This document shows positions 10,899 to 27,030 of a DNA stretch of 64,000 nt, one piece after another. The stretch comes from Mesostigma viride (taxonomy: Eukaryota; Streptophyta; Mesostigmatophyceae; Mesostigmatales; Mesostigmataceae): positions 1 through 64,000 of the forward strand of contig RPFO01000864.1 in NCBI GenBank assembly GCA_009746045.1, written 5' to 3'. Within the stretch, counting starts at the first letter, position 1; the number at the start of each line of letters is the position of its first letter. Made by a program: the position numbers and the translations under genes. The notes beneath the pieces were generated by a model, which had not been told where the DNA came from, ran no database searches, and saw only the letters and a program-made list of their open reading frames with translations.

Positions 10899-13851
10899 GA
10901 AGGCATTCCAGAGCACTGCCAAGGCGGAGCTGGATCAGCTCTCCTCCCTGCCCTTCGGCAAGGAGATGTGCCGCCTCATCGGCAGTATCTACGAGCACGC
11001 CGTCAATGAGCTGTGGGGGGGGCAGGTGCCCGTGCTGGGGGTGCACCCGCGGGGCCCGCTGCGCCTGGCAGGGTCCCTACTGGGCTTTTCCCACCTGGAA
11101 GAGGGCGAGCGGCTGTCGGCGAACAAACAGCTGATGGGGGCGGAGTCCCTCAAGTACGTGCGGTCGCGCAATTTATTGCCAGATGACGTCTCTAGTGTGA
11201 AGTGGTGTACCACTGCCCTGTTGCGGTCCATGTGTGTTGCCGTCCCTGTGTGTCTCCGGCCCTGTGTGTTGCCGTCCCTGTGTTTTGCCATCCCTGTGTG
11301 TTTCCGACCCTGTGTTTTGCCGTCCATTGGTGTTGCGGTCCATTGGTGTTGCCGTCCCTGTGTGTTGGCGTCCCTATGTGTTGCCGTCCCTGTGTTTATT
11401 ACGTGCCGCTCTGGCATATCGCCGTGGCCGTGTCTCTCAACAGCGTGCCTGGCTCTGCGGGCTGGCACGGACCGCTTGCCTGCGTGGCGGCTGCTCGTAG
11501 CCAACATCACCTGCCTGTCCTCACCACACGCGCGCTGCCCACCCATCCATAGCCCGTTGCCTCGTGGTCGGCCGGCCTCGTGGCCTCTCCTTGCCGACCT
11601 GGCGCATGCCCCTGCACCCCCACTCCTTTCACTCAGACTGCACTGATCACCCCTCGACCCCCAGTAGTCACTCTTCGACTCTTACCAGTCACCGACAGGT
11701 GCAAGCCCGACTCTGACCAGTCGTTGAGTGGCTAGTGTTCCATACTAGCTGTGATGGAGCCATGGATCACCCTCCCAGTGTGTGCATGCCATCCTATATG
11801 TGCGATGATGCCAGCCAAGCGTTGCAGTAGCCACTCCGCCACTTTCCTGTGCGCCCTCACTCGCGGTGGGGCTTGTAGGCGCCGTGAAAGCACAGCAAGT
11901 ACAGTCATTCACGCCTTAAGTTGGGTTGGCTTAAGTTGGGTTCACGCCTTAAGTTGGGTCGAATTGAATTCCGGCGTTCTGAGTTCAAAGTAGTTCAGAA
12001 TACTATGTTTTAGTATCTTTAGTTCAAATTAGTAGAATTTAGTAGAGTCATTCACGCCTTAAGTTGGGTTCACGCCTTAAGTTGGGCTGACCCCTCAAAA
12101 ACCACGAACCCAACTTAAGGCGTGAATGACTGTACGCGGAGCCTTGGGCGGCACTTGAATGCCTGCGACAGATGGCGGTACATCGCATGATGCCTACTTG
12201 CCCACCAGCGCGGCATCCAGTGGCTGTCCCACCCACATCCCCGCATCCCCTGGTGGGCCCCCATCTCACGGCTTCCACCCATTACCATCATATTCTCCCT
12301 GCTTCGACCACGGCCGAGGAATGAGTAACCCCCGCCAATCCTTGCGCGCCACGTGTCGCGTGCGTCTGCCCTGCACTCAGGATGGGCCGCGTGTGGGAGG
12401 GCTCCATGCGTGCCGGCCGAGCGAAGAAAGTCGACCCACGCGTGGCGGAGATGACCCACGAGATGCTCGCGCGCCTGTGGGAGGTAGGCGCGGTGGTTGC
12501 ACGCGATGAGGGCTGCAGGCATGGGTTGGGTGGACGCGCCCAAACCCATGCACCGACCCTTGTGTCATCCCTGCCCCCCTGGCCCTGTTGCCCTCTCGTA
12601 CCCGCCCACCCATGTGCTCCCCATCACCCATCCATCCCTGTGTCGTCTACCGTCTGCGTGCTCTCATCGCTGGTTGTGATGGTGAAACCGAGCTCATTGG
12701 GGACACGGTGTTGCGGTGGGCATCGGGCATGTGCAGCGCGATGCACCCACTGCGTGCTGAGATCGCTAGGGGTCAGGCAGACACGCTCCCGTAACTTGGA
12801 TCATTTGTTTCCATCCAGCCAATGGTAGCTTTGTGGGGCCCGGGTGTAGCTGCGCGGTGTGGTGGTCTGTACCCATCTGTGGCTGGGTACGTTTGTGCGC
12901 CTCCCGTGCTGAGTGTCTAATGCCTCAGCTGGGGGGCACTACAACAAGATTCCAGCCGTGGTCAACCTGCCTACTTCGGCGATACTAGAATATCGCGTAC
13001 GTCCGTGCGTAGTACTCCTGCGCACATAGGTCTGGTGGTGAGTCATCTTCTATAGGTTCAGCAATATCGGACATATTGGCACCCCTCTCCGGTAAAGAGG
13101 TTTTTCGCAGTTGGGCTGTTTCGAAACGTTAAGTGAGATGCCTTCGCATCAGGAGACTCACACAGCCGCGAAATCATGCCAAAGGTCCTATGTTCGATTC
13201 CTTGCTGGTAGCTTCTAGGCTTTCTTACTCTCTGTGTTCCGCGGAATCTCAGATTTGGGCAGCTAGCGTTTTCACGTTTGTTGCTTTCTGACGACAATGC
13301 CTCAGCTGGGGCCCACCCTGGTTTTCAGCAGAATCTGTATGGCAGCGATGACCCACTACAGTTGCTCTGTGTCCCGCAACCCGTGCCCAACCTCTTTGCT
13401 GCGCCCTGTTTGCTTTGCGGGACTTCCACATGGGTGTGCGTCCTCAGCAGTGCACGACAACAAATACACGTGTGATAGGCAAATGCACACCAGGCGCAAG
13501 GCGTGTGAAGCGAGACAAGCAATATTTTAGCAAAGAGACATTGTCTGCAAATGCATGCCTGGCCATGCACCAAGGAAGGGTAAATGCACATGACGTTCAG
13601 CCAGGACCCGTGGTTGGGACCCTTCAGCTTTCTTGTGGCTGAGCGATGCTTCCTCGTTGTGGGTTGCTTCCATGTTGACTGTGACGCCATTTGCCACGGG
13701 GTGCCTGTGCCAGATCTCGTTTGCAGACTACGTGAGCACGCTGCGCGAGGTGTGCATGCGCGTGCTCCTGGACAAGAGGAAGACCAAGGGGGAGCTCGAC
13801 ACCCTGGCGGCAGGCCTTCACAAGCTGGGACAAATATTCAAGGCAGCATGA
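10899..13851 (+). CDS. DnaJ-X domain co-chaperone, C-terminal part (three exons visible)
   Basis: Three exons spell the DnaJ-X domain that follows the J domain in many plant, fungal and algal Hsp40 co-chaperones. Exon a starts at 10899 after CCTCCCAG and encodes AFQSTAKAELDQLSSLPFG then a KEMCRLIGSIYEHA segment; its 3' end is uncertain, near 11155-11210. Exon b is 12381-12483 (after CACTCAG, before GTAGGC) and ends in MLARLWE. Exon c is 13714-13851 (after TGTGCCAG) and reads ISFADYVSTLREVCMRVL, then LHKLGQIFKAA and TGA. Exons b and c join in phase 0, and the LW...TL..VC...L..LG.IF series is the usual end of the domain. The J domain is not in the window, so the 5' exons must lie beyond or left of the satellite. 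The family acts with Hsp70 in folding or organelle biogenesis; the substrate and the compartment here are unknown. Confidence 0.72.
11226..11400. repeat. Minisatellite in the first visible DnaJ-X intron
   Basis: About ten degenerate units of 17-18 bp built on TGTGTTGCCGTCCCTG, with TTTGCCATCC and TTGGTGTTGCGGTCCA variants. They lie between exons a and b, so are probably intronic. Confidence 0.85.
11900..12134. mobile_element. MITE with 28-bp perfect terminal inverted repeats
   Basis: The left end (11900-11927) begins TACAGTCATTCACGCCTTAA and continues GTTGGGTT; the right end (12107-12134) is its exact inverse complement. The outermost TA on each side could be the target duplication, leaving termini that start CAGTCATTCACG. 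That arrangement suits a Tc1/mariner-type non-autonomous element. CACGCCTTAAGTTGGG is repeated directly several times inside. There is no coding capacity. It sits in an intron of the DnaJ-X gene. Confidence 0.85.
12484..13713 (+). other. DnaJ-X intron between exons b and c
   Basis: Starts GTAGGC and ends TGTGCCAG. It contains a tRNA-derived SINE-like copy (13080-13245). Otherwise no gene or strong repeat is seen. Confidence 0.55.
13080..13245 (+). mobile_element. tRNA-derived SINE-like copy 1
   Basis: Contains a polymerase III B-box-like GTTCGATTCC at about 13192. The flanking blocks (CCGGTAAAGAGG..., ATGCC...GGAGAC, CCAAAGGTCCTA, TTCCGCGG) align in the same order with 43850-44035. The spacing resembles a class II (Ser/Leu-type) tRNA head, but the stems do not pair well enough for a functional tRNA. 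Confidence 0.45.
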
Positions 13852-14251
13852 GCTTGATCTATTAAGTGAGACAAATATTCCTGGACGCATGGCGATCCAA
13901 CGCCGTGGATTGTTAAGTGACCCCAGTCAGCTCTGTGGGGCCGCCTCGCCGGGCGGTGTACGGCACACGGACTTCGTGTATGGGTCACTTGGTGGTCACT
14001 GGACCTGTGGCATGCGGCACACCTGCAGCACGGGGTTTGTGATGTTGCATGCGATCTGTGGGCCAACCGCGGCGCCCGGATATCGAGTGAGACAGCTCAA
14101 TGCATCCCATGGCTGGCAAACATCTAGCTGTGACTACTGTAAATTGTAAAAACCCGGTATGGTACCAAACTATCTCTCTGTAAAAACGATGAGGGGTATC
14201 AGGCGCGCCGTGACCATGAGAGTGCAGCATCTCCCACTGTGTAATAATGTA
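13852..14251. other. Sequence downstream of the DnaJ-X gene
   Basis: Holds the probable 3' untranslated region and flank. No further gene is recognised and no clear polyadenylation signal stands out. Confidence 0.4.
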
Positions 14252-14320
14252 TAAATTAATTAAGAACATAGCTCCGTGGGGGAGCCTATGTACCACATAT
14301 CCTTGAGAAGGGGCTTATGG
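14252..14320 (-). mobile_element. Short 3' tail of an APE-LINE/ORF1 retroelement
   Basis: Reads AATTAATTAAGAACATAGCTC then CGTGGGGGAGCC, ATGTACCACATA and GAGAAGGGG. This is the inverse complement of the tail at about 60895-60955 (CCCCTTCTC, TATGTGCTACATA, ACTCCCAACGGAG, short A/T repeats). Only the last 70 bp are kept. Confidence 0.6.
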
Positions 14321-14570
14321 GTTTTGACCTCCAGATGGGCACGAGACTTTAGACCCTGTTGGATATAGGAGACCCCGGCCGGGTACCATGGGAGCTCAAA
14401 CATCGAACTCCTGACCCAAACTCCAACATCGCCTGTGCCTCACCATATTCCAGCAATGACCTCTTTTAAATTCCATTTTCTTTGTTATTATCAAGGAGAC
14501 AACCAGCACAGGCATGATTATTATTATTACTCTTTACTTTTTCTTTACTTATTATTGTTATTATTTACAT

Positions 14571-15158
<588 letters not shown>

Positions 15159-15316
15159 TTAGGTTACGTACCCGCGTTTTTCCAGGTAAATAGGTGTACG
15201 TTTATTCCAAATATAGCCAGTAGGTTACGTACCCGCGTTTTAAAGTTGCGTTACCGCGTTAAGTTGCGACGCCAAGTTTTAGGCGGCGATCGCAACTTAA
15301 CGCGGTTATGACTGTA
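15159..15316. mobile_element. Degenerate MITE end with strong hairpin
   Basis: TAGGTTACGTACCCGCGTTT occurs twice (about 15162 and 15222). A long hairpin follows: TACCGCGTTAAGTTGCG (15252-15268) pairs with CGCAACTTAACGCGGTTA (15291-15308), with a further GCC/GGC stem in the loop. The right edge reads GGTTATGACTGTA, matching the CAGTCAT-type terminus of the MITE at 11900-12134. The left terminus is missing. Confidence 0.6.
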
Positions 15317-15542
15317 ACTCCACTCCACTCAACTCAGGGAGGCTGTCGCCTCGCGCGCAACATCTCATCAAATTGCAAATGCGAGCTGCTGTCGAGTCGC
15401 TCGCCTAGCCTTAAACCGGTGAGCCTGTCGGGATTCGTGATTTTCCTTGTAGTACCACGGCATGTCTCCAATACTGGCCTGGTTGTGGAAGCCGTGATCA
15501 ATCTATTGAATCTCCGCAGGATTTTTATTGTTTGAAGTACTC

Positions 15543-16502
15543 ATGGAGCATTACACGGACCCTATCGCAGCCAGGCGACCAAAACGGAACTTGGCCAGCC
15601 CAAACAAGCCGGCACCGTCTGGGAGCCGGCAGCCGGAACCGGATGCGGTCGATCCACGAGGTCAGGAATTTAGCGCGGCTATTACCAGCGAACCACGGCC
15701 TGCTCTGAAGACAACCAAAAGCCGGGCGGCAGCGGATTCAGGGCGTACGGGTGCCGCGGTTCCCTCGGAAAACAAACCCCCAAAGGGCGGTTCTAAGAGC
15801 GCGGCAAAGGCCGAAAAACCCGAACGGAAAAAAGGCGAGACGAGTGGAAAGTCTGCTGGAAATGAAAGAGGCGCTGCTAACAAGGAACCTGCTCACGGGG
15901 GCAGCAAGTCTGCTAACGAAGCCGGCGGTAAAAGCCCGCCCGCGTCAGGTACGAAACGCAAGGGAAGCCAACCTGACGAATCAAAACCTAGTCCTAGCAA
16001 GAAATTGAAGCAGATATCCAACAGCGCGAGCAGCCCAGTGAAGGCAGGAAACGAATTGCCAAGCAACGGGCTTGAAGAAGCTGGCAATGCCAAGCCTGCC
16101 GCGGGCGATGCGCCCACGAAACGGAAGGCAAAGCCGACCGCGAACGGCGCCGCTGCCGCTGGTTCGCAACAAACAGGGCTCCAACCTGGGCCCGGTGCAG
16201 GCCCATCCGCCAACAATTCAGGGGCGACGGTTGCAAATGCCGTCATCCCCGACCTCGCCGCGCGTGCCAGCACATGGGCGGACACTGGGGCGTCCTCGGC
16301 GGGCTTCAATGTACCGCTGGGCTTCCTGGACACCATCTTTGAGCAGGAGCTGAAGCAGCAGCGTGACGAGACGCAGCTTAAGGCGGAGCTGGTGGCTACC
16401 AAGCTGCGCGTGGCGTCGGACGTTGACCGCATCGAGAAGGTGCTGTGGGGATTACTGGCCGATCTGCGCAACATTAAGAGCATTTGTGGGATACGCACCT
16501 GA
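15543..16502 (+). CDS. Hypothetical disordered Lys/Ala/Ser-rich protein with C-terminal helix
   Basis: From ATG at 15543 the frame is open for 319 codons. A possible splice acceptor (TCTCCGCAG) lies 24 bases upstream, so more 5' sequence may exist. Residues 1 to about 235 are low complexity, with clusters such as AKAEKPERKKGET, SGTKRKGSQ and SPSKKLKQIS that look like nuclear localisation signals. The last 90 residues differ: a STWADTGASSAGFNVPLGFL segment, then a long amphipathic stretch (EQELKQQRDETQLKAELVAT) that could form a coiled coil. The STWAD start recalls the TTWADML joint of the ORF1 protein at 57436, so this may be a retroelement-type ORF1 or a host nuclear protein. I do not recognise the family. 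Confidence 0.5.
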   Translation: MEHYTDPIAARRPKRNLASPNKPAPSGSRQPEPDAVDPRGQEFSAAITSEPRPALKTTKSRAAADSGRTGAAVPSENKPPKGGSKSAAKAEKPERKKGETSGKSAGNERGAANKEPAHGGSKSANEAGGKSPPASGTKRKGSQPDESKPSPSKKLKQISNSASSPVKAGNELPSNGLEEAGNAKPAAGDAPTKRKAKPTANGAAAAGSQQTGLQPGPGAGPSANNSGATVANAVIPDLAARASTWADTGASSAGFNVPLGFLDTIFEQELKQQRDETQLKAELVATKLRVASDVDRIEKVLWGLLADLRNIKSICGIRT

Positions 16503-17398
16503 GGGGGCAAGAAAAGGGAGAAGGGGGTAAACGGGGTGGTGGTGTGGTGGGGAGAGGGGGCCAGGAATACGGCGTGAGGGGGTAACTTGAAATACCCGCA
16601 ACAACCTGCACAGCCGGCATCGAGGGGGACAGCACCTGCAGTGGCCATGATACAAGGCGGCAGCCTCAGGTCCAAAGCCAGGCGTGGTTGCCATGCCTCC
16701 CGGCCATTGCGTGGTGCCAGGTGTCATGTGCCCTGGGTCGAGGCATTGCGTAGCGCCTTGGCCTGCCTGCCAGTTTTGCCGCAGATTTTGGCTTGCCAAA
16801 GGAAGACCGGTGTTGCGCCCTTTCGCGGTGGGGCACAGGCCTACCTGCTCCGCATGTGCATGCCTGTGCTGCTTACCCTGCGTGGATGCAGGGCCAACAT
16901 GGTTTGGTACACACCTGTTTTTAGGATAAAGGAATGGGTGTTTTCCGAGCATGAAATTATGGTGTAGATTTGATGGCTGACCCCCCATACATTTGTTGAC
17001 ATCGTCACACGCAGGTGATGCCTTTGTATAATGCAGTTTCCACGGTAGGCTTTGGTTGTTTCACCTGCATCCGACCATTTTGGATGTTGGAGTTGGAGTG
17101 ACGGGAGGTAGACAGAGGATGCGTGGAGTGGAGAGGAAGCCCTGTAGGGGAACACTGTACATAGTCTTTGTTTTAGTTGTCTCACTTCATAGTATTTGTT
17201 AACATTTTTGCTTTCTGTGCCTACTTGGTGGCAAGTCCACTGGATAGTTGTACTTGGCCCGACTCGTAAGTAAGTAATAATAAGTAAGTACTTGCGTGTC
17301 ATGCGCATGGGCATGCCACGTAGCAATATGCTGATCTCGTTAGAAAAATAATTACACGAAAGTTACAAATATCGTCCAGATCACGCCCCAACCGTATA
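16503..17398. other. No gene recognised
   Basis: Purine-rich start, then mixed sequence with several short open frames lacking family resemblance. GTAAGTAAGTAATAATAAGT near 17265 is a minor tetranucleotide repeat. Confidence 0.4.
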
Positions 17399-17575
17399 TC
17401 AAGGAGACAACCAGCGTGCAGGCCAGAAATCGGGAGAATCCGGACCATGGTAGCTCGAGCCTGCCGTCATCTTGTCCGCGTTTTCAAGTCGTTTGAACAG
17501 GATGATGAATTCTATGAATGGAGATGGAAATGTGTAGCCTTGTGCATTGAAATTATGGCTGGCTTACGTGTAGAG
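17399..17575 (+). mobile_element. SINE-like repeat, copy A (ATCAAGGAGACAACCAGC family)
   Basis: Starts TATCAAGGAGACAACCAGC and continues CAGGCCAGAAATCGGGAGA, ATGGTAGCTCGAGCC and AAATTATGGCTGGCTTA. The same series is at 39916-40035 and 46408-46580. No coding potential. It abuts the 5' region of the split ORF1 retroelement. Confidence 0.65.
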
Positions 17576-17576
17576 A

Positions 17577-17899
17577 ACGAGCCACGAGCCACGAGGTAGC
17601 CATGGCTGACGTACAGTGGAGCTCATAACTTTCACATTTGGGCCCCAAATTCGGCCGTGAATATCACTATCGCTTCGTCTTTCTAAGACGCACTCGCTGA
17701 TATACTTTCCCATGATGGCTAGGCATGCAATGGCTAGGGTTCACCTCCAGAGCGACGAGCCACGAGGTAGCCATGGCTGACGGCGGCCGAGCTCATAACT
17801 TTCACGTTTGAGCACCGAATTCGGCTGTGAATATCACTATCGCTTCGTCTTTCTAAGACGCACATGCTGATATAATTTTCCGAAGCTATTACGCAATAT
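17577..17899 (+). repeat. Tandem 5' UTR monomers of the ORF1 retroelement
   Basis: Two copies (about 17580-17720 and 17757-17899) of a 145-bp unit: CGAGCCACGAGGTAGCCATG, GCTCATAACTTTCAC, GTGAATATCACTATCGCTTC, TTTCTAAGACGCAC. The reference element has one unit just before its ATG (57280-57435). They are probably promoter or 5' UTR monomers. Confidence 0.7.
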
Positions 17900-18060
17900 A
17901 TGACGAGCAAACGCTCCTCGACGCAACGCAGCCTGGCGGCTGCGCTCGGCCATGAAAATACGTCTGCAGCTCCGGCTGCAGCTTCGCCCTCAGGTCCGAC
18001 AGGCAGCGGTGACACTAGTCCACACTGCATGGTGGTCGCCCCGAACCCTCCCGGGCTTAA

Positions 18061-19790
18061 CCCGTGTTTTTTTACAACGCGATACATCGCGTTGTAGGGT
18101 TAGAACGCGATGTATCGCGTTGTAATCTGACACGTGGCAAACCTATTAAACATGCGATTTTTGGTCTGAAACTTTCAAGATAGGTCAGAAACATCTCATA
18201 GAATTCAAGAAAAAATCCTGGTATTTTTGGTATTTTTTTTGTGACAGCTGCAAACAAATATGTACCACTGAAATCAGGCATTTTCGCGGGACGAAGGTGA
18301 AGACGACGGCGATGGCGGCAGGTAGATCTCGCCAGTTTTCGCGCGAATTTCAGTGGCTGTTGGGTGGCACGACCATGATGATGCGTTCAAAGGTTGATAA
18401 TTAGGTTTCTACGAGTTTGTTGAGGTACTGGGGCCGCAAAGGAAACGTAGTTTTTTCCAGTTTCTCACCCAACTTTCATGCGGAAACCCTGGAAACCGGC
18501 ATACATATTATTATGTCAAGACTCGGGTCTGCTGCGGCACCATGCTTGGTATTTCCATGGTGTTTCGACATGTTTATTCATTCCGAACGTCCGGACTCTC
18601 GGCTAAACCGAGAATTGTGCAGACTTTTATTGGGTAGCGCCGGGCATGATGGTGCCTGCAAATAGCGTAAGGCGTGACCGTGGCTATTGCTACGGGATTC
18701 TGTATTTTCCTGGAAATGGCCTCTGCCACCGGCTCAATAGTGCTTGCAGGCGTAAGTATATCGTGTTTCTACCTAGTTTCTGCCAGTTTTCCACTTATTT
18801 CTACCGACCTCTGCCCAGCCTCTCTAAGACCGCCATCCTACTCGACGTTGCTTGCATGTCAGCCATAGCAGGTTGCAGTTGTGCAGTATTTAGGTGCTGT
18901 ATACGTCGTCAAGCCGCGCATATATCGTGAGGATTGGATGTTGATGGTTTATACTGCGTTGATTGTGCAAGAAGACCAGCTAGGTGCCCATAATCATGGT
19001 GTATAATCATGTGTTGTTAGCATCTTGCCACCATTTGCTAGCATGCATTCCAGCGTCATCTTTGCCTGCATGTAAGCTCATGGATCACTCAACCTATCCA
19101 AGCCTTGCATTACACGTGCCTCTTTCTTTCAGTATTGCACGCGTTATGGAATGAAAACCCAGCACCTCCGTTCCCACGAGGCATGTGCTCAACACGTTGT
19201 GAGAGTGGATGATGCTTTGGCTATGGCTGCCTGATTCAGTCATATTAGGTCATCCAGTCATGATGTTTGATGCATGTTTGATGCTGTATAACTTATACAA
19301 CACCTATTTTCAACGTTTTGACCCTCCAAGCTCACTATGGCCCCGTTTATGGGGCTCATGTCGTTGCGTCATGTTGTGAAGGGCTCTCATTTTTCCCACT
19401 GCGTTGTACTGCGTTGTAATTGTGATGCTAATGAAAAATAGCTCCAGTGGCCCAATGGGCCTGAGTTTTGTTTCACAGAGCCTGCATATGTTGCCCATAG
19501 CTCGTGCAAGAAGCCAGATTTTTTTCATGAACCATTTGTGAATAAGCACATGACTTGTGACCTAGGGTCAAGAAATCGCGGTCATGGTAAGACCCCCCTG
19601 TATTCAAACCAGTGTATCTCTCTAATGAATTAGCATTTTGTAGGTCTGAGTAGCTCAAAAAATCCTTTGATTTATGGGCTTTCAGGAAAGTATATACATG
19701 ACCATGAAAAAAAATTTTCCTTAGGTGCTATACGCGTTCTAAAAAAAGCTTACAACGCGATATATCGCGTTCTAATTAAAAAAACACGGG
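18061..19790. mobile_element. 1730-bp TTAA-flanked piggyBac-type non-autonomous element
   Basis: Flanked by TTAA at 18057-18060 and 19791-19794. Termini are inverted: CCCGTGTTTTTTTA on the left and its complement on the right, each followed within a few bases by the palindrome ACGCGATAYATCGCGTT. TTAA duplications and CCC-starting termini are typical of piggyBac-type elements. No transposase or other credible protein is encoded. Excision with one TTAA left would make the host ORF1 read GLNASPLASPDPKRSR in frame, as in the reference copy. Confidence 0.85.
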
Positions 19791-19947
19791 TTAATGCCTC
19801 GCCATTGGCATCGCCTGACCCTAAACGCAGCCGCCCAGCCGACAAAACAGGAGGGTTTTCACGCCCCACAGAACCGCGCTTTCGGCCCCAAGAGTGGTTG
19901 CGCTGGATTAGGACAAATTGCGGAAGGCATCAGAAGTGTCCTAAATG

Positions 19948-21563
19948 AAAAGTTGGCAAACATGGTTTTTTTATGCCAGGAGCATTTCAGAATATGTTTT
20001 AACAAGTTTTGTCAAGAAATTTTAATCAGCGCTTGTGTTTCAAGGAAAGTATTCCATGCTGTAATGCATATTTGCTATACACACTGTCTCCGACATGGCA
20101 TCATGATTGAAGATGCTGAGATCCTATGATTATAATACATATAATGCATTCATAATTCATTGTCTGGCTGAAATAAACATCTTTCATGCATGTATCAATA
20201 TCAATTCAGTGGAGAGACCATGCTGAGTCCGGCAAAGTTTGCACGCGGGATTATGCCATGTATTAGGATCACAGGTGCCGCCAGGTCTGCTAGCTAACGC
20301 ACAGGGTCGCGGCTTCGCGGCTTTGCGGAGTATGTTATATACCAACAATGCATGTGTTGGATCAAGCTCCCATGCGTCTCGACTGATCACAACAAACTGA
20401 ACCAAAGATGGATGCTACTTGGGAGCAACCGCAGTGGGCACCAATTGAATCAAGGAGCGGCAACGAGCATCATCGCCCCGCCTAATGGCGACGGCAGCAG
20501 CTAGCTAGCTACGCGGTTTATAAAAACGCAATAGTGCCAGAAGCAAACAACGGTTCAGTGCATGAATCACGAGTGTGTCCGCAATAGCACCGGTAGCAAG
20601 GATGATGTAAGACCGTGGCACTCGGGCAGTTACGGCACGCGGCAAGAGCAAATTGGCGCATAGTGGTTTAACGCATGTTCAATGGCCATTGCAAGTGCGC
20701 GAGGGTTGCAGCAACTATAGCACATTGCTTGCAGTGATGACAACGAGTCATAACATCATTGGTGACCCAGCCATTATAACTTCATTGTAGTTGTCAAAGC
20801 ATCAAATCAGTTGACTGATCAAATTTGGGAGATCCAAGTGCTAGCCATGCAGGGGAGCCAGCCATACAGGCCTGGAAATGCAACCCTGGCCCGGGCATCT
20901 GATCTAACCCAGTGGCTTCGAAGAGACATTGCCACTCCCTGTGGAATACTACGTCCCGACACCGCTTCAGTCACGCATGTCAGTAAAACCGGTTCGTCCC
21001 CTGCCTGGCACACAAGGCCGAGGCAGGTGGGAGGGAAGTAACGGTGAAACATAATAATGGTTTGGCATATATGCCACAAAATATGTCGGAGCCCAGCCCC
21101 CCGCAGGCCCCACCAGCCATGATGTGCAAGAATAAAAAACAGCGACACGTGAAGATGCAGCTAATAATGCTTGCAGCACCAGAGACGTATTCCACGTGCA
21201 ACCCCCCTCCTCAGCACTGGCCCCATCCATGATCCCTGGAATCGCAATGGGCAACCACGGAGCATAAGTGGCAGTAGCAAACACGGTAGCGTGAATGGCA
21301 CGAAGGGAATGAGTTCAGGACAGTGGTACAACCGCAACAGCATATAACAGCCGCAACAGCAGGATAAAGACAAGAACAACACCCATTGTCAATTGTATAT
21401 GGTAATATACAAGATATGTTGCCAGTGAATCCAATACGTGTCAGATCTATGCAGAAAGCCAGCCGGAGAAATGTCCATGGCACACATCACATATGAAGAA
21501 AGCAAAATTGCACGGCGACAAAAAAAAAAACTACTACCACGTGCTGATTGAAGACCAAGACGA
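19948..21563. other. Left non-coding part of the 11.84-kb transposon
   Basis: A/T-rich near the end, then mixed sequence up to the 3' end of the DUF7869-like gene. No gene, RNA or repeat is recognised. Confidence 0.4.
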
Positions 21564-25786
<4,223 letters not shown>

Positions 25787-26206
25787 TGTGCCTACTCCGT
25801 CAGCATTCTCCCTATCTGTAAACGCAACAACCTGGATTCCCAACAGACTGCGATACTAGAAACTTCAAACCAAGGTACCTGGACGCAGCTACCCTACCAT
25901 TACTACCTAGCCACAACTGGTTATGTCACGTAGATTGGCCACCTCTAGTCTAGGTCCTGTCTGCTTCTGTCACCATTTAATAGCATCCGCATTTCATACC
26001 AATGATTCGTCCCCTGCAAAATTAATTCGCACAACAAACGCTACAGCAGATTATTAGCAGCCGGTTGTCTCACCTGCAGCACCTCTTTAAGACATTGTAA
26101 TAGCACTGATGACAGCGTGGCGTTGCTTGACAGACAATCATCATGCCTTCGGCGTACCTCTCACGCACATCAGGTTACAGTGTACAGTTTAGGTCGAGCT
26201 ACTGTA

Positions 26207-26760
26207 TCGATGCCTGGCCTCCGCTGGGGAAGCCTTGTCCGCGGAGATACGATGCCTGGCCTCGGCTGGGGAATATTGTATACGTTGCCTGCCTCGGCTA
26301 CGGAAACCTTGTCCGCGGAGATACGATGCCTGGCCTCCGCTGGGGAAACCTTGTCCGCGGAGATACGATGCCTGGCCTCGGCTGGGGAATATTTTATAAG
26401 ATTCCTACCTCGGCTACGGAAACCTTGTCCGCGGAGATACGATGCCTGGCCTCCGCTGGGGAAAACCTTGTCCGCGGAGATACGATGCCTGGCCTCGGCA
26501 GGCTCGGCTGGGGAATATTTTATAAGATTCCTGTGTCGGCTACGGAAACTTTGTCCGCGGAGATACGATGCCTGGCCTCCGCTGGGGAAAACCTTGTCCG
26601 CGGAGATACGATGCCTGGCCTCGGCAGGCTCGGCTGGGGAATAATTTATACGTTGCCTGCCTCGGCTATGGAAAAACCTGTCCGCGGCGATACGATGCCT
26701 GGCCTCCGCTGGGGAAAACCTTGTCTGCGATACTTGTCTGAGATACGATGCCTTGTACTA
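26207..26760. repeat. Minisatellite between the two genes of the 11.84-kb transposon
   Basis: About a dozen units combine CTTGTCCGCGGAGATACGAT and GCCTGGCCTCCGCTGGGGAA, with some carrying TATTTTATAAGATTCCT inserts. It lies upstream of both divergent genes, where a shared promoter would be expected. The open frames across it are repeat artefacts. Confidence 0.9.
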
Positions 26761-27030
26761 GGAAACGGACACGAAGCCTGGCTTCGGAGATACTATAATG
26801 CCTGGGATCCGCAACTGTCACCTCATTCAAACGCCGGATCTCCCGCCTGAGCCGGGGCTCCAGCCAGTGCCTCCGTCTTGGAATGAATTTAACGCCGGAA
26901 ACGATGGTATTCGGTGCGGCTAAACGATTGTTGGCGATAATGCCGGAAGCAATGAGTAGTGCTGCGGAAAAGTGAGTAATAAATGTCAGAGAGCAACGGT
27001 GATGCCTGCTTTGCAGGCGAAAAGTGTAGT

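Noticed and set aside
19310-19549. Possible transposase fragment inside the TTAA element
   Set aside because: No catalytic motif or family resemblance; the element appears non-coding.
26117-26850. Repeat protein of 175-235 residues
   Set aside because: Open frames through a minisatellite; no start context or family resemblance.
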